A stretch of 64,000 nucleotides of DNA from Emiliania huxleyi CCMP1516 (Eukaryota > Haptophyta > Isochrysidales > Noelaerhabdaceae): NCBI RefSeq assembly GCF_000372725.1, contig NW_005201732.1:66098-130097 (forward strand), read 5' to 3'. Below the pieces are notes generated by a model. That model made no database searches. It worked only from the letters and a program-made list of their open reading frames with translations, and had not been told where the DNA came from. Below, in pieces: positions 41,687 through 51,860 of this stretch (its first letter is position 1; every line of letters begins with the position of its first letter). The position numbers and the translations under genes are program-made.

Positions 41687-41765
41687 GAAAAAGAAATTCC
41701 GCGCGCACGTTAGCTTTTCTGTTTTCTTTCTTCCTTTCACACTAGGCACGGGACTGGCGCGCACT
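41687..41765 (-). promoter_or_regulatory. GCGCGCCAGT / AATTTCTTTT module upstream of the ankyrin gene
   Basis: On the minus strand: GTGTCAGTGCCAGTGCGCGC, CAGTCCCGTGCCTAGTGTG, a TTTC stretch, and GGAATTTCTTTTTCTGG, then about 45-60 nt to the ATG (41645/41627). Same order and orientation relative to the gene as at 47555-47601 and 51751-51822. Confidence 0.5.
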
Positions 41766-42295
41766 GGCACTGACACAGAAAAAAAATTGGGGGCAAAGCC
41801 TTCTAGAAGCCGCCAAAAGAAACAAAAACGGCTTCCCAGAACACGCCGCTTCGCCGGCCCGGCGGTGCCGGCGTGGATTTAGCAGGGCGTCGAAAGCGGA
41901 ACTCCGCTATCTGCTCGAGCAGCATGTGATGTCCGCTGTGGGTGTGAGCAGAGGCGTGTGACGCTGTTGCGCGATATCAGGTAAGGCGTATCGCGTAAGC
42001 GCCCCGACCACGCTCCACGGACCAGCCCCCGCTCAAAGCCCCCCCAAAGCCGCGCATGCCCCCGGGCCCGGCCGGCGCCATCCTGGAGTTCCTGCATCCA
42101 CCTCCCAGTCCCACCTCTGCCGCCTGCCCTCGCCCCTCCTCTACGCTCTAGCCAGCGGCACGGCAAACTTTTCAGGGCCTCGCTGCAAATTACCATTTCG
42201 ATTTACACCGCCTCACCGGTCCGGAACGATGGTCCCTCGGTCTCGCGCAGAGACCAGAGTGCATTAGCCAACGCGAGGACGAAAGCTTGACTCTA
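41766..42295. other. Intergenic, no gene seen
   Basis: Sequence between the ankyrin promoter and the 3' end of oligopeptidase B. No protein-like frame or clear repeat. Confidence 0.4.
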
Positions 42296-45200
42296 CTAGC
42301 TGGTGGCCGGCGCAGTCGCCTCTGCCTTGCCCAGCTGCTCGAGCAGCCACGCGTAGTCAAAGGCGAGCTCGCGGAGGTAGCGGTAGCGGTCTGCGGCGGA
42401 GAAGTGGCCGGCGGCGAGGTCCATCTTGAGCAGCACGTCGTCGCCGTTGGCCACCTTGGCGCGCAAAACCTGGGCCCACTTTGTTGGCTCCCAATACGCC
42501 ACGCGCGGGTCCTGCGCGCGAGCAAGTGCAGGGCGCGGTGAGAGGGGGGCGTTGGGCGGATCACCTCCTCGCGGACCAAGGGGAGGCGCGCACGTTGAGT
42601 CCAGAGACGATGAGCGTCTTTGGGTAGACGACGCCCTCGCGCACGTTGTCGATGGGCGAGTAGCTGCGCATGTACTCGTAGTACTTCTCCTCGTTCGGGT
42701 TGCCCCACTCCTCCCACTCCTCCGTCGTGAGCGGGATCGACGGGTCGCACATCGTCACCATCAGGTCGACGAACGGCACGCCCGCCACCGCGGCGCACCA
42801 GAGCTCGGGCGCCATGTTGACCACGTTGCCCACCAGCAAGCCGCCGGCGGAGCGGCCCTCGCACGAGAGCCGGCCCGGCTCGGCGATGCCCCGCTCGAGC
42901 AGCGCCTTGCCGCAGTCGACAAAGTCGGTGAAGGTGTTCCTGCTCGACGGGGGGGGAGGGGCGGTGAGGGGGCAACGGCGACCTCGCAGCACCGCACCGG
43001 AGCAAGAGTGGGAACAGGAAGGGGCGAGCCGCGCCTCTTCGCGAGGTACTTGCCCGCCGCCTCGTACCACCTGTGGTGGCCCATTTCGCCGCCGCCGCGG
43101 ATGTGCGCGACGGCGTAGACGACTCCGCGGTCAACGAGGGCGAGGCGCGAGGCGGAGAAAGAGGGGTCCATGCAGATGCCTATCGGCCGTGCGTCACGCG
43201 GTGGCTGAGCCCGGTCTCGCGCGAGGCGGAGTCCACGCGCTGGTCGCAGGCGGACGCCGTAGCTGCCGTACCCGTAGAGGTGGCACGGAGCAGGCCGCCC
43301 CTCCTCGACGGCGTCGGAGCGCCAGAGCAGCGTCACGGGCACCGCCTCGCCGTCGCGCGCCGCCACCTCGATGCGGCGGGTCTGGTAGAGGGAGGGGTCG
43401 TACCCCGGCACCGGCTGCTCCTTGAGCGTGGCGTGCGAGTAGCCCGCCCCCACGTCGTACTCGCGCAGCTGCCTGAAGGGGGGGGGGGGAGGGGAGCACA
43501 CGCGTCAGAGCGCGCCGCCTCTCGCCGCACGCGCCCTCTCGCGGGGCTGCCGCGGCGACGTCATCGACGAGTACTCGACCCTCAGCCGGCCGGCCGCCTC
43601 GAAGAGCCGGTTGCTCCCCAGCTCCGCCGTGAAGCTCTCGTCCTCGAAGCCGAGCCGGTGCGCGCCCGCCGCGGCAACCCCCTCCCGCAACGCAACCACC
43701 CACAGCTGCGTGAAGCCCTCCTCGCGGCCGCTCACCGCGAGGAAGCCGCCGAAGGCGCTCACCTGCAGGAAGGATCAGGGAGAGGTCCAGGAGAGGTCCG
43801 GGGGGCTTCCAGGAGAGAGCAGTGGAAGGCGCTCACCCCGTCGAGCGAGCGGGAGGCCGAGTGCGGGAGGACGGGCGCGCCATCGCCGCCGGCGACCGGC
43901 GTCCAGTTTGCCGGGTCGTCGATCGGAGCCGAGTAGAGCTGCCGGTTGACGAGGCCTGGTGAGGGGGGGGGAGGAGCAGCTCAGCGCCTCCCGCTTGCTC
44001 TGAGAGCGGAGCTGCGCGGCGGGCGAGGCCGTCGGCGTTCGAGGTGAGGAAGAGGGTGCGCGATGGAGAGTGCGAGTCGACGTCGTACCGCTCGCCAAAC
44101 TTGCGCCGCCGGATGAGGGTCGGGTCGGCGGCGGGCGTGGCGGTCGGCACGAAGAGCATCTCGGTCGTCTCCTGCGAGGAGGGCACGCCGGAGATGACAC
44201 GCGTCTGGGCGGTGTCTGGGCGGTGTCTGGGCGGTGTGTCGGAGGTGTGTCGGAGGTGTGTCGGAGGTGTGTCGGAGGTGTGTCGGAGGTGTGTCTCGGA
44301 GGTGTCTGGGAGGTGTGTATCGGAGGTGTCTGGGAGGTGTGTCTCGGAGGTGAGTCGGAGGCGTCTCTCCTTGGACTCGGACTCGATGAAGAGCAGCGAG
44401 GCGTCGCGCGAGGTCCAGCAGTCCACGTTGAAGAGCTCGTCCGGCTCCTACTCCGAGATGCAGCCGAGAGGTGGCCGAGATGTAGCCGGGAGATCGCCGA
44501 GACGGTCCTCTGTTTGAAGAGCTCTCGGCGCCTCGAAGACACGCACGTCTTCCGCCTGCGCCGTGCCGATGACGTGCCTCCACACCTTCCGAGGGGCGGA
44601 CTCGCTGGTGAGGCTCGAGGCGTGCTGCTGCGCTCGAGTCGTGGTTGACGCGGCAAGAAAGGTTGCCACGTACCTCAAAGGGCCGGTGCTGCGCGTCGAG
44701 CTTCACGTAGAAGAGCGTGCGCTCGTCCGCCCACGCGATGCTCCCTCCCGTCCCGCGGATCTCCTCCTCCATCTCCACGCCGCTGCCCAGCTCCTTGAGC
44801 CTCACCGTGTACGTCTCGTACCCCGACCTACGGGGGCGGCGCGGAGGCGGCTCAGAGGCGGTTCAGAGACGTTCCCGCGGATCGTGTCCGTCTCATCCGC
44901 GGACCCGTCCACTGCGTACGCGAGCAGCCGGCCAGACGGGCTCGTCTCCACCTAGTAATTAATAATGAAACCCTCAAGAGCTAGTGTGTGCAGCCTGCCG
45001 GACGGGCTGTCTGCACCGCGTGCACGTCGCACTGGCTCGCGTCCCACCTACAGGCGCGCAGCAATGCCGGCATCAAAAGCGGTTGGGCAAGAAGACAGTG
45101 AGGGGCCAGGACAGGCCCACCCGCCCTCGTCCTTGAAGTACTGCAGGCTCGGCACCTCGTTCACGTCGAGAATCGTCTGCTCCTCGCCGGCGCTGCCGCG

Positions 45201-45620
45201 CGGCCGGCGGAGGTACACCCGGAAGGACTTGCCCTTGGTGGTGCGGCTCCAGTACTCGTATCCGTCCGCGGCGGGCGTGGGGTGCGTGTCGTCGTCCTCC
45301 TGGACGTGCGAAAGCATCTCATCGTACAGCGTGCCTCTGAAACCGTCGAGGGTGGAGGTTTTGTGCTGCGAGTAGGCGTTCTCGTCGCGTAGCAGCTGGA
45401 GCATGTCCTCGTTCTTCCGGCTGTCGTCCCGGATCCAGAAGAGGTCGTCCGACAGCTCGAGCGGCTCCATTGGGTTTGGCCCGCGGTTCTCGCCATCGAC
45501 GCGGCCAAACGTGACTGTGTGTGGCACGCGCTTGGCGATCGGCGGGGCTACGGCACTCATCATCCTCGGCGAGGTCGTGAAGGCGGCGGCGAGTGTGGCG
45601 AGCTTGCTCGGCAATCGCAT
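42296..45620 (-). CDS. Oligopeptidase B (prolyl oligopeptidase family S9A)
   Basis: From ATG 45620 to TAG 42296-42298, about ten exons. N-terminal blade region: DDLFWIRDDSRKNEDMLQLL, ENAYSQHKT, then ETSPSGRLLAYAVDGS. Catalytic part: HIRGGGEMGHHRWYEAAGKY, TDFVDCGKALLERG, CEGRSAGGLLVG with the nucleophilic Ser, EEWEEWGNPNEEKYYEYM, LIVSGLN joined to DPRVAYWEPTKW (Asp), and LAAGHFSAADRYRYLRELAF (His). All three triad residues are present. The enzyme cuts peptides after basic residues, usually in the cytosol. Introns near 44200-44370, 44450-44515, 44840-44880 and 43770-43815 carry 11-nt tandem repeats. The N terminus has a hydrophobic/basic lead that may target an organelle. Confidence 0.85.
44205..44370 (-). 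repeat. 11-nt tandem repeat in an oligopeptidase B intron
   Basis: About 14 units of GGAGGTGTGTC and variants on the plus strand (CCGACACACCT on the coding strand), period 11. Another 11-nt array with a related unit lies at 44455-44510 (CTCGGCNNCNT on the coding strand). Confidence 0.85.
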
Positions 45621-45778
45621 GCACCGATGAAAACGGCACCGATGAAAACGCAGGCTCCGCCACTTGCCGGCGTGGGCTGCGGCGTGGAAGTGCGCGATGT
45701 TTTTCTTCTTCTTTGTTTCTTACCTGGAGCTTCAGGAAAATAATTTCAACAAAACAACAATTTGTCCGCCGCCGACTC

Positions 45779-46870
45779 TTAGACTCCGCCACCTCGCAAA
45801 CTCATCCAACCGTACACATCCTCCGATCGGCCGTGGATGATGTCCTGGTACCTCTGCTGTAGCCGCTCGGTGATCGGGCCCCGCCTGCCGTTGCCGATGG
45901 CGATGCGGTCCAGCGAGGCGATCGGCATCACCTCGGTCGCGGTGCCCGTGAAGAAGAGCTCGTCCGCCACGTAGAGCGCCTCCCGCGGGATCGGCTCGAT
46001 GCGGACGGGCACACCCGCCTCTGCGGCGAGCTGCAGCGCGGACGCGCGAGTCAGCCCCTGCAGGTTCGAGCCGTTGATCGGCGGCGTCGCGATCTCGCCT
46101 AAGGACGCGGTGCCGGGTCCCGCGGTGCCGGGAGAGGTTCCAGGCCGTTGACAGGTGGGCGTCGACATCTCTTTGACTCGCGCACCGTCGCGCACGACGA
46201 ACAGGTTCTGTCCGGAGCCCTCGGAGACCATGCCGTCGCTCCCCAGCGCGACCGCTTCCACGTACCCGTTCGCCTGCGCCTCCATCTTGATGAGCGCGGC
46301 GTTGTTGTAGTTGCCAGCCGCCTTGGCCATGCCAGGGAACGTGTTTGGCGCCGGCCGCGCCCAGCTGGCGGTGCAGCAGTCGATGCCGGTGGAGAAGGCG
46401 TCGGCGCCGAGGTACGCGCCCCATTTCCACGCGGGGATGTAGCATTCGACCGGCGAGCCCTTGCCATCCATGCCGACTGCTCCGTACCCGCGCAGGACCA
46501 TGGGGCGGATGTAGCAGCCGTCGTGCAGCCCGTTGGCCTCGACGACGTCAAAGCACGCGGCGGCGAGCTCTTCCGCGCTGTAGGGCACGTCGACGCGGTA
46601 CATCTTGCACGAGTCGAGCAGCCGGCGCAGGTGGCCGTCGAGGTGGACAATGGCAGGACCGCTCGGCGTGCCGTAGCAACGGATGCCCTCGAAGAGTGAA
46701 GATCCGAACTGTACCGCCGTCGAGAGGATGTGCACGTTTGCCTCTTTCCACGGGATTAGTTCGCCGTCCTTCCAAATCGTGCTCGCCTCTGGAAAGCCAG
46801 ATGCGCAGCGGCGAGCGGACGTGCCGGCGGCAGCGCGGAAGCCACTCGCCCGTCGCGTCGCGCGAAGCAT
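45779..46870 (-). CDS. Branched-chain amino acid aminotransferase
   Basis: ATG 46870, stop 45779; one intron at 46099-46185 (GT donor, 87 nt, in frame and stop-free) restores VVRDGEIATPPINGS; mature length 334. N terminus MLRATRRASGFRAAAGTSAR is a likely mitochondrial transit peptide. Motifs: STAVQFGSSLFEGIRCY, YIRPMVLRGYG, GMAKAAGNYNNAAL with the PLP lysine, SEGSGQNLFVVRDG, and FFTGTATEVMPI. This is fold-type IV (IlvE/BCAT). It swaps amino groups between Leu/Ile/Val and 2-oxoglutarate. It lies head-to-tail with oligopeptidase B, about 160 bp apart. Confidence 0.9.
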   Translation of the reverse strand: MLRATRRASGFRAAAGTSARRCASGFPEASTIWKDGELIPWKEANVHILSTAVQFGSSLFEGIRCYGTPSGPAIVHLDGHLRRLLDSCKMYRVDVPYSAEELAAACFDVVEANGLHDGCYIRPMVLRGYGAVGMDGKGSPVECYIPAWKWGAYLGADAFSTGIDCCTASWARPAPNTFPGMAKAAGNYNNAALIKMEAQANGYVEAVALGSDGMVSEGSGQNLFVVRDGARVKEMSTPTCQRPGTSPGTAGPGTASLGEIATPPINGSNLQGLTRASALQLAAEAGVPVRIEPIPREALYVADELFFTGTATEVMPIASLDRIAIGNGRRGPITERLQQRYQDIIHGRSEDVYGWMSLRGGGV

Positions 46871-47144
46871 CACTGTACCCTTCTTCTCTCGTAGACCTCG
46901 CGAGCGGGCAGTGTGGTAGTCAGGTCAGGGCAGTGTGGGTTTCACCGCATTACGGGTCGCGGTCGACAGACCTGCAACTTTTTGCGGGGACGGTATGGTC
47001 GGCCAAAGGGTAAGGGGGTATGTAGGAGCACGTGCCCGTGTCGCGGAGCTGCTGCAGCTGTTCCACGCTCCACTCGCCGACACCCTTCTGGTGGTGCTCA
47101 ATGTCGCGCTACTAAGCTGCCCCGCATCATCGCGGACGAGCCCT
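46871..47144. other. Intergenic
   Basis: Promoter side of the aminotransferase gene (-). No gene or strong repeat seen before the repeat copies start at about 47145. Confidence 0.35.
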
Positions 47145-47460
47145 CGTCAGAAAAGAAAGAAAATAGACAACCCTCGTCGCTTAGTCCTGAGCCACGCGCA
47201 CGGACAATTCTTTATCTCAAAGAAAGAAAGAAAGAAAACAGACAACCCAAGGGAGGGATGGGTGGGAGGACGGCACGCCGCCAGCCCGCCACCACACAGG
47301 GATTTTAAGGAGAGGAGTGTGGTGTTAGCCGTTGCCCATCCACCCTAATTCTTTATCTCAGTAAAAGAAAGAAAGAAAGAACAGACTACAACCCAAACGA
47401 GGGATAGGGGAGGAGGACAGGGTCCCCACCTGCACGAGCAGGATTTTGGAAGGACGATCA
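47145..47460 (-). repeat. Two or more copies of the TTTC-tailed dispersed family
   Basis: Reading on the minus strand, the copy at 47220-47340 has GGCAACGGCTAACACCACAC, CTCCTCTCCTTAAAATCCCT, then GGGTTGTCTGTTTTCTTTC. A diverged copy sits at 47355-47455, and a short tail piece (AAAGAAAGAAAATAGACAAC) at 47153-47172. ATTCTTTATCTCA occurs next to each full copy (about 47207 and 47349), perhaps a preferred target or target duplication. Confidence 0.65.
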
Positions 47461-47554
47461 GGGGGACAGGTGGGCTCTCCTACTCCTGACAAGGGACACG
47501 ACAGGCTCGCAGCGCGGTGCACGGTTACCTCAGTAAAGAAAGAAAGTTAAATAT

Positions 47555-47601
47555 GTTAGTGCCAGTGCGCGCCAGTCCCGAGTACCAGAAAATTCTTTAA
47601 A
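47555..47601 (+). promoter_or_regulatory. GCGCGCCAGT / AAAATTCTTT module upstream of the GNAT-IMPase gene
   Basis: GTTAGTGCCAGTGCGCGCCA, GTCCCGAG, then GAAAATTCTTTAAAG; the AATTCTTT part ends 65 nt upstream of ATG 47666, in sense orientation. Confidence 0.5.
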
Positions 47602-47665
47602 GCGGCTGGCCCAGGGAAAGCTTTCTCGCCCTCCCTGCTTCCTCGGACGGCTGTAGCTCCCACGC

Positions 47666-49999
47666 ATGATCTGGTCTCTCGTGATGTGCGCGTCCCTGGT
47701 CACGCATGCGCCATCCGCCACCGTCTTTCGCCGCGCCCGGCCGGAGGAGTCGGCCGACATCGCCGTCCTCCGCGTGCACACCTTCTGCGGCCACCTCCGT
47801 GCCCCGTACAGCCGCTACCTGCAGCAGCGCGTATTTGAGGAGTCCATGGCCGCCAAGACGGCAACGGTCGTCGCCGTGGCAGCCAGTCGGGCCGTCGCGG
47901 GTGAGGCTGGCCCGATTCTCGGCTGCGCGGACCTGCTCCAGGCGACGACCGCTTCGTGCTACGTGACGAACGTGGCAGTTCATGCGCAGGCGCGGCGGCG
48001 CGGCATCGCGCGCGGGCTAATGCGCCTCGCGGAGGCGCAGGCGCTCTCCCTCGGCGGCGAGGAGCTCGTGCTGCACGTGGAGGAGGTGCCGCCGAGACTC
48101 CTCCGAGACACTTCCGAGACTCCTCCGAGACGCCTCCGAGACGCCTCTGAGACTGCGGAGTTAGCCACCCGAGCCTGAGCCGCTGACCCCGCGGCCTGGC
48201 CACGCAGGACAACGCGCCCGCGCTCGCGCTGTACGAGGCGATCGGCTTCGCGCCGCTGCTCGACGAGCCACAGCGGTCCTTCTTCTCCGCCGCCACCTTC
48301 ACCGACGCCTCTGCGCCGCCGCAGCGCCTGCTGCGGAAGCGCCTCCATGCGACGGCCATCGCACGCGGCGGGCTCCCCTCGATGAGCGCGGCGGCGGCCG
48401 GCCTGGACGCTCCTCGGGGCGACGGCGCGCGGGCAGGCGCTCTCGCTGTCGCCAGGAGGTCGCACACACGCTCGGACCCTTCTCGGACCCTTCTCGGAGC
48501 CGTCCCCTAGGCGCCTCGCCGACGCTGGAGGAGGTGGCCGAGGTGGCCGAGGCGGCGGGCCGCGCGGCGGCGGCGCTCGTGCGCGACCGGCTCGCCAGCG
48601 GCGTGCTGGAGAGGCGGCGCGAGGTCGCCCTCTCGGATGTCGAGACTGTGCCGAGAGTAGGGTCGGGGCCGGCGTGCTCAAGACGAAGGCGACGCGCGGC
48701 GACCTGCTCACCGCGGTGGACGGGGAGGCGCAGGAGGTCATCGAGGCGGCCGTGCGCGCTGCCTTCCCCGCCCACGCCTTCCTTGGCGAGAGGAGCCGTC
48801 TCGGAGCCTCCTCCTCGCTGCACGCCCTGTTCGGACCTTCCTCGGACCCTTCCCCCACAGGAGAGGAGAGCGTGCCCGCGGGCGCGACGGCGTCCGCAGA
48901 CGCGCTGCGCTGCGCGCTGGACGCGTGCGGCAGCGACTGGCTCTGGGTCGTCGACTTTCTCGACGGGACCAGGAGGTGTGAACAGCGTCTCTTCACACCC
49001 ATTGCTGTGAACAGGTCGTCGACCCTCTTGATGGGACGACCAACTTTGTGCAGAGCTTGCCGCTGGTGGGCGTCTCGATTGGAGTGGCGCGGGGCGAGGA
49101 GGGCGCGGGGCGGGCCTTGAGGCGGGCCAGAGAGGAGCCGAGGGGAGGCTCATCTTAGGCGCGCCGCGTGGGCGAGGCGGCGGAGCAGCGATGGGAGGTC
49201 GTCGTCGGCGTCGTGGTCGACCCGTTCCGCGAGGAGACCGTCACCGCCACCCTCGGAGGCGAAGACTCTTCCGAGACGCTTCCGAGACGCTTCCGGGACC
49301 CTTCCGAGACGCTTCCGAGACGCTCCGCGAAGAGGCTGCCGCCGCCGCCATCGCCACTTCCACCGCCACCGCCACCGCCACCGCCGCCACCGCCGCCGCC
49401 ACCCCCCCTTGCAGGCGGCTGCACGCTCAACGGCTCTCCCGTCCGCGTCGGGGTCGAGCCACTCGCTGACGCTGTCGTCGCCACCGGCTTCGCTCCAACC
49501 GAGGCGTCGTCTCTCTCGACGCTTCTCGGCCAAACCTCGTCCCGCATCTCGACCGTCCCTCGGCTGCTTCTCCAGGCGTCTCTCGCGCCCATGGTGCGCG
49601 GGATCGCGGCGGTCGGCGCGCGCGCACGCACCGTCCGCATGCTCGCCTGCCTAGATGCGGAACATAGGGAGACGACACGCAGTCGGCGGTCAGCGCCCAG
49701 TCTTCCCGCGATGCTCTGACACCGGGCGCGAGCTCGTGCTCAGGCTCGGCTCCGCGGCAATCATGCTCGCGTGGGTCGCGTGCGGCCGCCTCTCCGCCTA
49801 CTTTGAGGCCGACCTCAACGCGTGGGACTCCGCGGCGGGCGTGCTGCTCGTGCGCGAGGCGGGCGGGCTCGTGAGCGACCTGCGGGGAGGGCCCTTTGGC
49901 ATCGCCTCGCGGCCGATGCTCGCGTCCAACGCCGCGGCGCACGCCGAGCTGCGGGAGGTGCTGCGAGACGCGCGCGTGCTGGGCCTCGACCCGCTCTGA
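47666..49999 (+). CDS. GNAT acetyltransferase - inositol monophosphatase-like fusion
   Basis: Ten exons join in frame to 514 residues: 47666-48085, 48208-48436, 48511-48613, 48661-48785, 48861-48946, 49015-49086, 49159-49258, 49415-49503, 49576-49640, 49744-49999. Seven of nine donors are GC, two GT; all acceptors are AG|G. Residues 1-210 are a GNAT domain: [20 protein letters not shown] (acetyl-CoA motif) and [14 protein letters not shown]. The rest is an inositol-monophosphatase fold: [70 protein letters not shown]; both metal-site motifs and the second Asp motif are present. The join between domains (48436 to 48511) is a GC-AG intron with 11-nt repeats like the others; if it is not spliced, the first protein stops at 48510 and these are two genes. 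Substrates unknown. Confidence 0.7.
48086..48160 (+). repeat. 11-nt tandem repeat in intron 1 of the fusion gene
   Basis: CCGAGACTCCT, CCGAGACACTT, CCGAGACTCCT, CCGAGACGCCT, CCGAGACGCCT in a row. Related arrays: 48456-48500 (CTCGGACCCTT) and 49268-49325 (CCGAGACGCTT) in other introns of the gene. Confidence 0.85.
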
Positions 50000-50192
50000 C
50001 ACACACACGCGCGTCTGCCAACACGGCGTCCTCCGTAGTGTCCACGCCGGCTCCTTGTGTTCTCGATGAGACCGGGCGGCGCTTACCGTCTCGCCTCGCG
50101 GCTCTCTCAAAGGCGGCCAATCAAATCAGAGAACTTGTATTGTTTGTGTACACTGGAACAATTGAAGGAAAGGGCGAAAGAATTCTTGGCGG

Positions 50193-50560
50193 TTGGAACA
50201 CTTTGAGCACATACAAGAAGTGTGGGGAGAAAGAAGAGGAGAGACGCCAGTGAAACGTGACGAAGCAGAGACTAGCGCAGACGAGAGCAGGGCAGACCCG
50301 GGGACGGGGGAGTCGGAGAGCAGACGGCATCGGCCGCCGAGGGAGCGTTGGGAAGAGGCACGAGGAGGGCGGCGACCTCAACCGACTATGGAGGACCACA
50401 GTCGCCAGACGACGCAGGGCAGACGACGGGGAGGCGGAGCAGTCGCGCAGGGCGAGACGAGGGAGGGAGCAGGACTTTGCGGAGATCAGCAGGAGGATGT
50501 ACGAAGAGATTAGGAGCAGCAGGGACCCGAGGGACCATGTGGAAGACGGCTAGTGCTAGT
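50193..50560 (+). repeat. Repeat-linked open frames
   Basis: Overlapping charged frames; one ends EISRRMYEEIRSSRDPRDHV then EDG, resembling the ends of the frames at 9762 and about 51050 (basic helix, PR, G). Probably another diverged member of the same repeat-encoded protein. No domain recognised. Confidence 0.35.
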
Positions 50561-50724
50561 CCCCCATCGGGAGGACGACCCCGGCTAGTCGCCGACCACG
50601 CCCACAGAGAACCCTGCACGAAGATCGCACGGGCGGGGGGACCTGTTCCTTTTTACCCATCTCACAGTAGAGGTCTCCGTTTTCATTTATTTCCACGTGC
50701 GAGCAAGAAAGAAAGCCCTGACGG

Positions 50725-50835
50725 GCACTTGGAGCACTTGGAGTGCAATCGGCAACCTCAGACCCAGGGCCGGGGAGCTATGAAGCGCGCCCAGCGGGCC
50801 GGATGCTCGGGGACGGGCTACGAGGCCACAGTCCT
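50725..50835 (+). repeat. Single copy of the CTTGGAGCACTTGGAGTGCA repeat
   Basis: CTTGGAGCACTTGGAGTGCA followed by CCAGGGCCGGGGAGCT and CCCAGCGGGCCGGATG, the same order as the tandem units at 53479-53790. Confidence 0.7.
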
Positions 50836-50974
50836 TCCTGTGACACAGTGCCGGGCTCTGCAGACCAGCTGCAGACCTGCTGCGCGGCGGCTAGTGTGTG
50901 TGTGAGTGTGCTCACACGGCGGCTAGCACGGGAGTGCCGCAAAAGAAAAGACGTTGGCGAGGAAAGAAAAGACG

Positions 50975-51415
50975 TCGCGCGAGAATTGGCGAGAGACTGC
51001 AAAGAGAGAGTAGGAAGAGGCAGACGCCCAAGGGTGGGCGGCGGCTATAGCACCACACTCCTCTCCTTAATGCTTGAAATCCCTGTGGGGGCCGCGTGCC
51101 GTCCCGCACTGTGCGCTCCCATTCCCTCGGGTTTGTCGTCCGTTTTCTTTATTTCTCTCTTTGGCACACCGGGGGCTAAAAACGTCATTTTCACACATCA
51201 TGCCGCATGTGTGCTCTTCCTCCCTCGGTAGGTCACCCGCAGGTGGCGGCTTCACACAGCCGCGCGTCCTCATCCGCCGGTGGCAGCCTCGTCCTCCCGG
51301 GGGCTGGCCACGCGAGAGACGTTACCTCTCGTGCCTTTTTTCGTAGGTTTGTCCTCCCATCCCTCTTGGGTTGTCTCTTTTATTTATTTCGTTCTTTGCT
51401 TCGTCAGGAGCCTTC
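50975..51415 (+). repeat. Two copies of the TTTC-tailed dispersed family
   Basis: 50975-51170 has the coding end (GGCAGACGCCCAAGGGTGGG), ACACTCCTCTCCTTAA, AAATCCCTGTG, GTTTGTCGTCCGTTTTCTTT. A second 3' piece with CCCATCCCTCTTGGGTTGTC and a T-rich tail lies at about 51330-51415. Confidence 0.65.
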
Positions 51416-51729
51416 GCCAGGTCTTGGACACAACAGCGATGCCGACTTAGGGTGCGGGGAGGGTCGGCGAGCACTCACTCACTCATTAGGGCGGCGCCGC
51501 AGGGCCGGGGCGCGGCCCTGGCCACGGCCTCGCCGACCACTAGAAGGCGGCCCCCACCCACTACGCGCACTAACTTATGAAGTGGGCGGGGTGGCGGGAG
51601 CGGGGAGGCAATCACCCACTAGCCCGCTCGCTGTGGCGGCCCACTCACTTCCGCACACCAAGTTAGTGCGCGTAGTAGCCGGGCTCGCCTCTAAGAGCAC
51701 TACGAGGGGGAGGGCTGTATGGACCGGCG
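51416..51729. other. Intergenic
   Basis: CACTCACTCACTCATTAGGG and related CACT-rich words; GTTAGTGCGCGTAGT occurs in both orientations (about 51557 and 51663), an imperfect inverted repeat. No gene. Confidence 0.4.
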
Positions 51730-51823
51730 AAATTCTTTTGACGGTGTACCTGTGTTAGTGCCAGTGCGCGCCAGTCCCGTGCCCAGTGTCGTGCGAGGGA
51801 GCTTATCGTAAAATTCTTTTGAC
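51730..51823 (+). promoter_or_regulatory. GCGCGCCAGT / AAAATTCTTTTGAC module upstream of the Gly-rich gene
   Basis: AAATTCTTTTGAC occurs at 51730-51742 and again at 51811-51823, bracketing GTGTACCTGTGTTAGTGCC, AGTGCGCGCCAGTCCCGTGC and CCAGTGTCGTGC. The second motif ends 38 nt upstream of ATG 51861. Confidence 0.5.
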
Positions 51824-51860
51824 TTCGCCCATCAAGCTGCGAAAGCTGTAGAACAATTGC

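Noticed and set aside
46099..46185. Aminotransferase with a 29-residue insertion before EIATPP
   Set aside because: The 87-nt insert is stop-free and in frame, but removal by a GT-AG splice restores RDGEIATPP exactly, so it is an intron.
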